This document shows positions 58,062 through 64,000 of a stretch of DNA of 64,000 nucleotides, one piece after another; position 1 is the stretch's first letter; each line of letters starts with the position of its first letter. Under the pieces are notes generated by a model. It was given only the letters and a program-made list of their open reading frames with translations, did no database searches and was not told the origin of the DNA. This stretch comes from Leifsonia virtsii (lineage in GTDB: Bacteria > Actinomycetota > Actinomycetes > Actinomycetales > Microbacteriaceae), in NCBI RefSeq assembly GCF_030433675.1, contig NZ_JAROCB010000001.1, positions 555,333 to 619,332 of the forward strand. Direction: 5' to 3'. Made by a program: the position numbers and the translations under genes.

Positions 58062-59771
58062 TCAGTCGCGGCGCGGCTCGATGTGCAGCCAGTAGAAGTT
58101 CTGGGTGCCGAGGGTGAGGGTGAAGCGGCCGTCTTCGGCCACGGTCGGGAACTCGGCGCCGCCGAAGAGGTCGTACAGCGCGCGTCCGGCGAACTCGGGG
58201 GCCTCCAGCGTGACCGACACCGGATTGTGCGCGAACGAGAACACGCACAGCACGTCCTCCGGCTGGTCGCCGAAGTGCGTGCCGCTGCCCTCGTAGGACC
58301 GAACGAACGCCAGCACCGACTCGTGGTCCGTCGGCAGCACGCGGATGTCGCCGAGCCCGAACACGGGGTGCGCCTTCCGCACGTGGATGACGTTGCGGAT
58401 CCAGTGCAGCAGCGACCGGGACTGCGCGAGCTGCGCCTCCACGTTCACCTGGTTGTAGTGGAAGACCAGCGACTGCACGACCGGCAGGAACAGCTTGCCG
58501 GGGTCGGCGCTGGAGAAGCCCGCGTTGCGGTCGGGCGTCCACTGCATCGGCGTGCGCGAGCTGTCGCGGTCGGGCAGCCAGATGTTGTCGCCCATCCCGA
58601 TCTCGTCGCCGTAGTAGAGGAACGGGCTGCCCGGCAGCGAGAAGAGCAGCGCGTGCGCCAGCTCTAGCTCGGCCCGGGAGTTGTCGAGCAGCGGCGCGAG
58701 CCGGCGGCGGATGCCGATGTTGGCGCGCATGCGCGGGTCGTAGGCGTACCAGCCGTACATCGCCTGCCGGTACTCCTCGCTCACCATCTCGAGCGTCAGC
58801 TCGTCGTGGTTGCGCAGGAACACGCCCCAGGCCGCGCCGTCGGGCACGTCGGTGGTCTCGGACAGCACCCGCACCAGCTCGCCGGCCTGCTGCGAGCGCA
58901 GCGCGTAGAAGATGCGCGGCATGACCGGGAAGTCGAAGGCCATGTGGCACTCCGGCTCCTCCTCGCTGCCGAAGAATGCCGCGACCTCGCGGGGCCACTG
59001 GTTGGCCTCGGCGATCATGATGCGGCCGGGGTACTCGCGGTCGACCCACTCCCGCAGCTTGATGATGAACTCGTGGGTCTTCGGCTCGCCCTCCCCGTTG
59101 CCCTCGTCGGACTCGTAGAGGTACGGGATGGCGTCGAGCCGGAAGCCGTCGACGCCCAGGTCGAGCCAGAACCGGATCATGTCGTACATCGCCTCGTGCA
59201 CGGCAGGGTTCTCGAAGTTGAGGTCGGGCTGGTGCGAGAAGAAGCGGTGGAAGTAGAACTGCCGGCGCGCCTCGTCGAAGGCCCAGTTGGAGTCCTCGGT
59301 GTCGACGAAGATGATGCGGATGTCCGGCCACTTGTCGTCGGTGTCGCTCCAGACGTAGAAGTCGCCGTACGGCCCGTCGGGATCGGAGCGCGACTGCTGG
59401 AACCACTCGTGCTGGTCGGAGGTGTGGTTGATCGGCAGGTCGATGATGATGCGCATGTTGCGCTCGTGCGCCTTGGTGACGAGCTCGCGGAACTCGTCGA
59501 TCGTCCCGAACTCGGGGAGGATCGCCTTGAAGTCGGCGACGTCGTAGCCGCCGTCGCGCAGCGGGGACTGGAAGAACGGGGGCAGCCAGAGCGCGTCGAT
59601 GCCGAGCCACTGCAGGTAGTCCAGCTTGGACGTGAGCCCGGCGATGTCACCGGAGCCGTCGCCGTTGCTGTCGACGAACGACCGGACCATGACCTCGTAG
59701 AAGACCGACCGGCGGTACCACTGGGGGTCGAGGGCGAGCCCGGGCAGCGTGATGGGCGCGGTGAAACTCAC
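58062..59771 (-). CDS. treS: trehalose synthase (maltose glucosylmutase)
   Basis: A 569-residue GH13 enzyme that interconverts maltose and trehalose. The start is GTG at 59771 with GGAGAG close upstream. Catalytic residues are nucleophile D213 (GVDGFRLDAIP), acid/base E255 (MIAEANQWP) and D323 (FLRNHDE). The N-terminal YRRSVFYEVMVRSFVDSNGDG and the phrase DLPINHTSDQHEWF are TreS hallmarks. It is not fused to a maltokinase, and no mak gene is beside it. A LacI-type operator overlaps its predicted transcription start. Confidence 0.95.
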   Translation of the reverse strand: MSFTAPITLPGLALDPQWYRRSVFYEVMVRSFVDSNGDGSGDIAGLTSKLDYLQWLGIDALWLPPFFQSPLRDGGYDVADFKAILPEFGTIDEFRELVTKAHERNMRIIIDLPINHTSDQHEWFQQSRSDPDGPYGDFYVWSDTDDKWPDIRIIFVDTEDSNWAFDEARRQFYFHRFFSHQPDLNFENPAVHEAMYDMIRFWLDLGVDGFRLDAIPYLYESDEGNGEGEPKTHEFIIKLREWVDREYPGRIMIAEANQWPREVAAFFGSEEEPECHMAFDFPVMPRIFYALRSQQAGELVRVLSETTDVPDGAAWGVFLRNHDELTLEMVSEEYRQAMYGWYAYDPRMRANIGIRRRLAPLLDNSRAELELAHALLFSLPGSPFLYYGDEIGMGDNIWLPDRDSSRTPMQWTPDRNAGFSSADPGKLFLPVVQSLVFHYNQVNVEAQLAQSRSLLHWIRNVIHVRKAHPVFGLGDIRVLPTDHESVLAFVRSYEGSGTHFGDQPEDVLCVFSFAHNPVSVTLEAPEFAGRALYDLFGGAEFPTVAEDGRFTLTLGTQNFYWLHIEPRRD

Positions 59772-59796
59772 GGCTCTCCTTGAGCGTCGGGGGGAC

Positions 59797-59810
59797 TGCA
59801 AGCGATTGCA
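59797..59810. promoter_or_regulatory. LacI-family operator at treS
   Basis: TGCAAGCGATTGCA is a 14-bp dyad of the type bound by LacI/GalR sugar repressors (TGNAANCGNTTNCA-like). It lies just downstream of the predicted treS start (-10 at 59819-59824), where a bound repressor would block transcription. Confidence 0.65.
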
Positions 59811-59818
59811 ACCAGAGA

Positions 59819-59824
59819 AGTCTA
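59819..59824 (-). promoter_or_regulatory. -10 hexamer TAGACT of treS
   Basis: Minus-strand TAGACT predicts a start near 59812 and a 40-nt leader that contains the operator and the GGAGAG ribosome site. Confidence 0.55.
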
Positions 59825-59858
59825 TGGCGTGCGCACCGTGCGCTGTCCAGTCCCTGCC

Positions 59859-59864
59859 TAGACT
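59859..59864 (+). promoter_or_regulatory. -10 hexamer TAGACT, predicted leaderless start
   Basis: TAGACT ends 7 nt before the ATG at 59872. Confidence 0.55.
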
Positions 59865-59871
59865 GGTCAGG

Positions 59872-60777
59872 ATGACTGTCACCTCACCCTACGCAGCCGC
59901 TCTGGAGCGCGTGCCCGTACGCGAGGGGACGGTCGCGATCCTCGGTTCCTCCACCCGCTTCTGGGACTACGGAGACCGGGATGCGGACACCACCCTGGTG
60001 CTGGTGCACGGCTTCCGCGGCGACCACCACGGGCTCGAGCCGGTGGTCGCCCAGCTCGACGGCGTGCGCATGGTCTCGCCCGACCTGCCGGGCTTCGGCG
60101 AGTCCACGCCGATGACGGAGGCGCACCACGACATCGACGGCTACGGGCGCTGGCTCGGCGCCTTCGTCGAGAGCCTCGGGCTGACCGGGCGCGTCGTGCT
60201 GCTCGGCCACTCGTTCGGCTCGATCGTGGTCGCCGGCGCGCTGGCCGGTCCGCACGGCACCGTGCCGCGCCCGGACGCGGTGGTGCTGGTGAACCCGATC
60301 GGTCAGCCCGCGCTGGAGGGCCCGCGCGGCATCCTGACCCGGCTCGCGATCTTCTACTACTGGCTGGCGGCCGTACTGCCCGAGCGGCTCGGCTTCGGGC
60401 TGCTGCGCAACGCCCTGATCGTGCGCGTGATGAGCGTCGCCATGGCGAAAACGCGCGAGCCGGCGCTGCGGCGCTGGATCCACGACCAGCACGACCGCTA
60501 CTTCTCGGCGTTCAGCGACCGCCGGGTGGTGCTCGAGGCCTTCCGCGCCTCGGTGTCGCACGACGTCAGCGAGTACGCGTCCCGCATCTCGGAGCGCACC
60601 CTGCTCGTCGCCGCCGAGAAGGACGACATCACGCCGATCGCGGCCGAGTACCGGCTGCAGACGCTCTTCCCCGACGCCCGGATCGTGGCGATCCCGGAGG
60701 TCGGGCACCTCATCCACTACGAGACTCCGGAGACGGCCGCCTGCGCTGTCCGCGACTTCCTGGCGGAGCTGTCGTGA
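59872..60777 (+). CDS. alpha/beta-hydrolase
   Basis: A 301-residue alpha/beta-hydrolase. The oxyanion motif LVLVHGFRGD and the nucleophile elbow GHSFGS (S114) are clear, and the catalytic histidine is in PEVGHLIHYE near the C-terminus. A helical cap region (FYYWLAAVLPERLGFGLLRN) may interact with membrane lipids. The substrate is unknown. The ATG at 59872 directly follows a -10. The stop overlaps the glycosyltransferase start (GTGA), so the two proteins are made together and may act on the same molecule. Confidence 0.88.
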   Translation: MTVTSPYAAALERVPVREGTVAILGSSTRFWDYGDRDADTTLVLVHGFRGDHHGLEPVVAQLDGVRMVSPDLPGFGESTPMTEAHHDIDGYGRWLGAFVESLGLTGRVVLLGHSFGSIVVAGALAGPHGTVPRPDAVVLVNPIGQPALEGPRGILTRLAIFYYWLAAVLPERLGFGLLRNALIVRVMSVAMAKTREPALRRWIHDQHDRYFSAFSDRRVVLEAFRASVSHDVSEYASRISERTLLVAAEKDDITPIAAEYRLQTLFPDARIVAIPEVGHLIHYETPETAACAVRDFLAELS

Positions 60778-61853
60778 GGGTCCTGTTCGACTGCCGGTAC
60801 ACCCGGATCGGCCGCCACGACGGCATCAGCCGCTACACCGCGGGCGTCGTCACGGAGCTGGCGAAGCTTCATCCCGTGACGATGCTCATCAGCGACCACC
60901 GGCAGCTGGAGCTGCTGCCCGACCTGCCGTGGGAGCTCATCCCGTCGCCGACAGCGGTGGGGGAGCCGTGGGTCGCGCGCACGGTGAACCGGCTGAACCC
61001 GGACGTGGTGTTCACCCCGATGCAGACCATGGGCGGATTCGGGCGCAAGTACCGGCTGGTGCTGACGGTCCACGACCTCATCTACTACCGGCACCCCACG
61101 CCGCCCCGCGATCTTCCCGCGTTCGTGCGCGGCCTCTGGCGGCTGTACCACCTCTCCTGGTGGCCGCAGCGGATGCTGCTGAACCGGTCGGACGCCGTGG
61201 TGACCGTGTCGGAGACGACGAAGGGCCTCATCGCGGAGCACCGCCTCACCAAGCGGCCGGTCTACGTCGTGCCGAACGCGGCCGACATGCCGGCGCTCGC
61301 CCCCGGCCGCGTCGAACGCACCGCGCCGGAGAGCAAGAGCCTGGTGTACATGGGCTCGTTCATGCCGTACAAGAACGTGGACACGCTGGTGCGCGCGGTG
61401 GCGCTCCTGCCGGAGTACACCCTCCACCTGATGAGCCGTGTCTCCGACGCCGAGCGCCGGCGGCTGAGCGAGCTGGCGCCCGGCGCCCGGCTGGTGTTCC
61501 ACGACGGAGCGAGCGACGAGGAGTACGCCGAGACGCTCGCGGCGGCGACGGCGCTCGTGACGGCGTCGCACGACGAGGGGTTCGGCATCCCGCTGGTGGA
61601 GGCCATGACGCTCGGGACGCCGGTGGTCGTGAGCGACATCCCGATCTTCCGCGAGATCGGCGGCCGCGCCGCGCTGTTCTTCGACGCGGACGACCCCGAG
61701 CAGGTCGCCGCGCGCGTGCGCCACCTCGAGGAGGAGGGTGTCTGGGCCGCCCGCTCGGCCGCCTCGCGCGAGCAGGCGGAGCGCTACACCTGGGAGGGCT
61801 CGGCGCGGCACCTGCTCACCGTGCTGGAGGCGACGGCGCTGCGTTCGCGCTGA
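60774..61853 (+). CDS. GT4 glycosyltransferase
   Basis: A 359-residue GT-B glycosyltransferase. The C-terminal donor domain has SLVYMGSFMPYKNVDTLVRAV, ASHDEGFGIPLVEAMTLGTPVVVSDIPIFREIGG with the ExGxxxxxxE pattern, and FFDADDPEQVAARV. The sequence resembles mannosyltransferases of the WbaZ/MtfB group acting on a lipid or cell-envelope glycan, but the sugar and acceptor are unknown. GTG start, coupled to the hydrolase gene; converges with the carboxypeptidase gene. Confidence 0.9.
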   Translation: MRVLFDCRYTRIGRHDGISRYTAGVVTELAKLHPVTMLISDHRQLELLPDLPWELIPSPTAVGEPWVARTVNRLNPDVVFTPMQTMGGFGRKYRLVLTVHDLIYYRHPTPPRDLPAFVRGLWRLYHLSWWPQRMLLNRSDAVVTVSETTKGLIAEHRLTKRPVYVVPNAADMPALAPGRVERTAPESKSLVYMGSFMPYKNVDTLVRAVALLPEYTLHLMSRVSDAERRRLSELAPGARLVFHDGASDEEYAETLAAATALVTASHDEGFGIPLVEAMTLGTPVVVSDIPIFREIGGRAALFFDADDPEQVAARVRHLEEEGVWAARSAASREQAERYTWEGSARHLLTVLEATALRSR

Positions 61854-61865
61854 GCGCGCCGGCGC

Positions 61866-61928
61866 CATCCATGGGTCGCAACACGCCGTTTCGGCGCGAC
61901 CTGAGCGGCGTGTTGCGCCCCATAGATG
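61866..61928. repeat. long inverted repeat between convergent genes
   Basis: Arms of 23 nt (61866-61888 and 61906-61928) pair with two mismatches around a 17-nt loop. The left arm starts CATCCATGGGTCGCAACACG. It fills the space between the glycosyltransferase stop (61853) and the carboxypeptidase stop (61942). Likely bidirectional terminator; no U-tract. Confidence 0.86.
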
Positions 61929-61941
61929 CGAGGGCCGCGGG

Positions 61942-63198
61942 TCAGGCGCCGAAGCCGCCGGGATGCGCGAGACGCCAGCCGAAGCCGGGGTCGGGCACAT
62001 CGGTCGCGAGCGCGAGCGGGACGGTCTCGGTCTTCCCGTTCAGGGTGAAGGTTCCCTGGCCGAGGATGTCGCCCTTGAAGCCGGAGGAGAGCGGCCGGGT
62101 CTGCAGGTCGACGGCGATGGGCGTGTCCGACCACACCAGGAACGTCTTGGTCTCGGTCGCGATCAGCTTCGACGAGGCGCCCCAGGCGGTCTTGTAGGTG
62201 CCGAAGGTCTGGCCCTTCTCGACCGCGGTGACCTGGTGGAAGCCCGCCTTCACGCTGGTCAGCAGGCCCTTCACGCCGGCCCAGAGGTCGTCGTGGGTCG
62301 GCGCTCCGAGCACCACCCCGATCACGCGGACCTTCGTGTCGCCGACCGGGACCTGTGCCGAGAAGAGCAGGCAGTTGCCCGCCTCGTCGGTGTTGCCGGT
62401 CTTGATCCCGTCCATCCCCTCGAAGCCCAGCAGGGTGTTCGTGTTGTCCTGCGAACCGGCGCCCGGGAGCGTCACGTTCTTCTGCGACACGATCGCGGAG
62501 AGGGCGGGGGAGGCGAGCACGAGCTTGCCGAGGCCGATGAGGTCCTTCGTCGTGCTGACGTTGCGGGGGTCGAGGCCGTCCGGCGTGACGATCTTGGTGC
62601 CGGTGAAGCCGTGCTGCGAGAGCCAGCCGTTGGCCGCATCCACGTAGGCGTCGGTCGAGCCGAAGGCCCAGTTGGCGAGCGAGATGGCGTAGTTGTTCGC
62701 CGAGGGGAGGAGCATCGCCTCCAGCGCCTGCTTCTCCGTCAGTGAGGTGCCCGCGACGACGGGGGCCCAGGAGCCGCCCTCGGCGACCACCTGGTTCCAG
62801 ATGTCGACGTCGCGCTGGGTGAAGGCGATGTCGGGGCCGTCCTCTGTGCCGTTCAACGGCTTCTTGTCGAGGATGACGAGCGCCGTGATGGTCTTCGTGA
62901 CGCTGGCGATCGGGACACTGGCATCGGTGCCGGTGGACGCCGACGCGCCCGGGTAGTCTGGCGCGACGAAGGCGGACGCGCCGTAGCCGGGCCACGCGAG
63001 TTGCACGGCGGGCTGCACGATCGTCTTGTCGTGCGCGGTGACGGCGGCGGTCGCCGGCACGGGGGCGACGAGGGAGGCCACGACGTAGGCGAACGCCGCG
63101 AGCACGGCGATCAGGGTGCCGAAGACGACGACGCGGCGGCGACGGTAGACGGTGCGGGAGACACGGCGCGGCGGATCGACGACAACTTGCTGGGGCAC
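61942..63198 (-). CDS. D-alanyl-D-alanine carboxypeptidase (penicillin-binding protein)
   Basis: A 418-residue S11/S13-like low-molecular-weight penicillin-binding protein. A basic N-terminus and one transmembrane helix (about 23-44) anchor it outside the membrane. The active-site triad of motifs is complete: SVTK (S99-K102), SAN (S166-N168) and KTG (K266-G268). It trims or remodels peptidoglycan stem peptides. Start is GTG at 63198, six nt after a TAAAAT -10. It converges with the glycosyltransferase gene. Confidence 0.92.
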   Translation of the reverse strand: MPQQVVVDPPRRVSRTVYRRRRVVVFGTLIAVLAAFAYVVASLVAPVPATAAVTAHDKTIVQPAVQLAWPGYGASAFVAPDYPGASASTGTDASVPIASVTKTITALVILDKKPLNGTEDGPDIAFTQRDVDIWNQVVAEGGSWAPVVAGTSLTEKQALEAMLLPSANNYAISLANWAFGSTDAYVDAANGWLSQHGFTGTKIVTPDGLDPRNVSTTKDLIGLGKLVLASPALSAIVSQKNVTLPGAGSQDNTNTLLGFEGMDGIKTGNTDEAGNCLLFSAQVPVGDTKVRVIGVVLGAPTHDDLWAGVKGLLTSVKAGFHQVTAVEKGQTFGTYKTAWGASSKLIATETKTFLVWSDTPIAVDLQTRPLSSGFKGDILGQGTFTLNGKTETVPLALATDVPDPGFGWRLAHPGGFGA

Positions 63199-63204
63199 GG
63201 TCGG

Positions 63205-63210
63205 ATTTTA
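63205..63210 (-). promoter_or_regulatory. -10 hexamer TAAAAT, predicted leaderless start
   Basis: On the minus strand TAAAAT, a near-consensus hexamer, ends 6 nt before the GTG of the carboxypeptidase gene. Confidence 0.55.
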
Positions 63211-63217
63211 GCGGGGC

Positions 63218-64000
63218 CTACCGATGCGAGGGCTGAGAACGCGCGCGGAGCGCCCAGAGTGCCACGGCCGAGGCCGACGCGACGTTGAGCGAGTCGACGC
63301 CGTGCAGCATCGGGATGGTGACCACGGTGTCCGCCGCCGACAGCGCCCGCCGGCTGAGACCGTCACCCTCCGCGCCGAAGACCATCGCGACGCGCTCCGG
63401 AGGGTCGGCGGCGTAGTCGTCGAGGGTGACCGCGTCGTCCGCCAGCGCCAGTGCGGCGATGTCGAAGCCGGCGCCGTGCAGCAGTGGTGCGGCCGCATCC
63501 CAATCGGGGAGACGCGTCCACGGCACCTGCAGGACCGTTCCCATGCTCACCCGGACACTGCGGCGGTACAGCGGGTCGGCGCAGCGCGGCGTCACGAGCA
63601 CGGCATCCGCGCCGAGGCCCGCGACCGCGCGGAAGATCGCCCCGACGTTGGTGTGGTCGACGATGTCCTCGAGCACGACGACGCGGCGGGCGTCGCGGAG
63701 AAGGTCGGCGGGGTCGGGGAGCACGGGACGGTGCATCGCCGCGAGCGCTCCGCGGTGCAGGTGGTAGCCGGTCAGCTGCTCCAGCACGGCGGGCTCGCCG
63801 ACGAAGACCGGGACGTCGGGGTAGGGCGCGAGGAGCGGTTCCACATCCGGCAGCCATTGCTCCTGGAGCAGCACCGATCGCGGGCGGTGCCCGGCGGCCA
63901 GGGCTCGCGTGATCACCTTGGTCGACTCGGCGATGTAGAGGCCGCCCGCGGGCTCGGCGACGCGCCGGAGCGCGACGTCGGTGAGCCGGGAGTAGTCGGC
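63218..64000 (-). CDS. TrmH/SpoU-family RNA 2'-O-methyltransferase, truncated at the window edge
   Basis: The 5' end lies beyond the right edge; 260 codons are visible, beginning ADYSRLTDVALRR, so the gene continues past 64000 and the internal GTG at 63916 is not the start. The N-terminal substrate-binding part contains GLYIAESTKVITRALAAGHRPRSVLL; the SPOUT knot has VVVLEDIVDHTNVGAIFR (motif 1), MVFGAEGDGLS (motif 2) and IPMLHGVDSLNVASASAVAL (motif 3). It methylates a ribose in tRNA or rRNA; the target is not predictable. Confidence 0.93.
   Translation of the reverse strand, partial: ADYSRLTDVALRRVAEPAGGLYIAESTKVITRALAAGHRPRSVLLQEQWLPDVEPLLAPYPDVPVFVGEPAVLEQLTGYHLHRGALAAMHRPVLPDPADLLRDARRVVVLEDIVDHTNVGAIFRAVAGLGADAVLVTPRCADPLYRRSVRVSMGTVLQVPWTRLPDWDAAAPLLHGAGFDIAALALADDAVTLDDYAADPPERVAMVFGAEGDGLSRRALSAADTVVTIPMLHGVDSLNVASASAVALWALRARSQPSHR

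Overview
The window is a stretch of core chromosome from a high-GC Gram-positive actinobacterium, most probably a member of the Microbacteriaceae (Leifsonia-like). The evidence is a very high GC content, frequent GTG and TTG starts, and actinobacterial marker genes: rbpA, whiA, opcA, an ANTAR response regulator of the PdtaR type, DUF3099, an FBP-domain protein, and the sufB-sufD-Rieske-sufC-DUF59 order. Genes are packed tightly and on both strands. I see no insertion sequence, prophage, CRISPR array, plasmid-type gene or defence island. The family placement is inference from gene order and content.

Layout. 0-3.5 kb: a truncated secreted protein, a luciferase-like monooxygenase, an unusual metallo-beta-lactamase-fold protein, thioredoxin, an FBP zinc-finger protein and tRNA-Leu(CAA). 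3.5-13.1 kb: pdtaR, a hotdog thioesterase, polA, a DUF885 protein, DUF4166 plus a TIGR01777-type epimerase, rpsA and coaE. 13.2-24.7 kb: uvrB, uvrA and uvrC, with a five-gene MoxR/DUF58 membrane operon between uvrB and uvrA. 24.7-31.8 kb: rapZ, whiA, sodA, the glycolytic run gap-pgk-tpiA, secG, rbpA and a small unknown gene. 31.9-40.0 kb on the minus strand: an operon tkt-tal-pgi-zwf-opcA-pgl covering the pentose phosphate pathway. 40.3-43 kb: heme a biosynthesis (ctaB, ctaA) and an acetyltransferase. 43.2-47.4 kb: the SUF iron-sulfur assembly operon. 47.4-56.4 kb: an ABC-F protein, patatin, SURF1 with two small genes, fabG, serB, divergent glgC/glgA(glgM) and an ABC ATPase. 56.5-64 kb: rpmE2, small membrane protein, DEDDh exonuclease, treS, a hydrolase/glycosyltransferase pair, a penicillin-binding DD-carboxypeptidase and a truncated TrmH/SpoU RNA methyltransferase.

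How it works together. tkt, tal, pgi, zwf, opcA and pgl with gap, pgk and tpiA supply most of central carbon flux. glgC, glgM and treS feed alpha-glucan and trehalose metabolism. uvrA and uvrB carry matching LexA-independent (PafBC-type) damage promoters. ctaA, ctaB and SURF1 serve cytochrome oxidase assembly.

The most noteworthy signals lie outside the coding regions. (1) At least 18 start codons sit exactly 6 or 7 nt downstream of a TANNNT -10 hexamer, which predicts extensive leaderless transcription. (2) Eight intergenic spaces carry long inverted repeats (cores or arms of 13-28 bp) without U-tracts, some falling into shared sequence families. (3) uvrA has a leaderless upstream ORF and a 15-bp minisatellite with in-frame GTG codons. 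(4) Operator-like palindromes lie at treS, at glgC/glgA and upstream of the gene at 31361. No complete new enzymatic system was found; the hairpin family and the uvrA leader are the best candidates for something undescribed.
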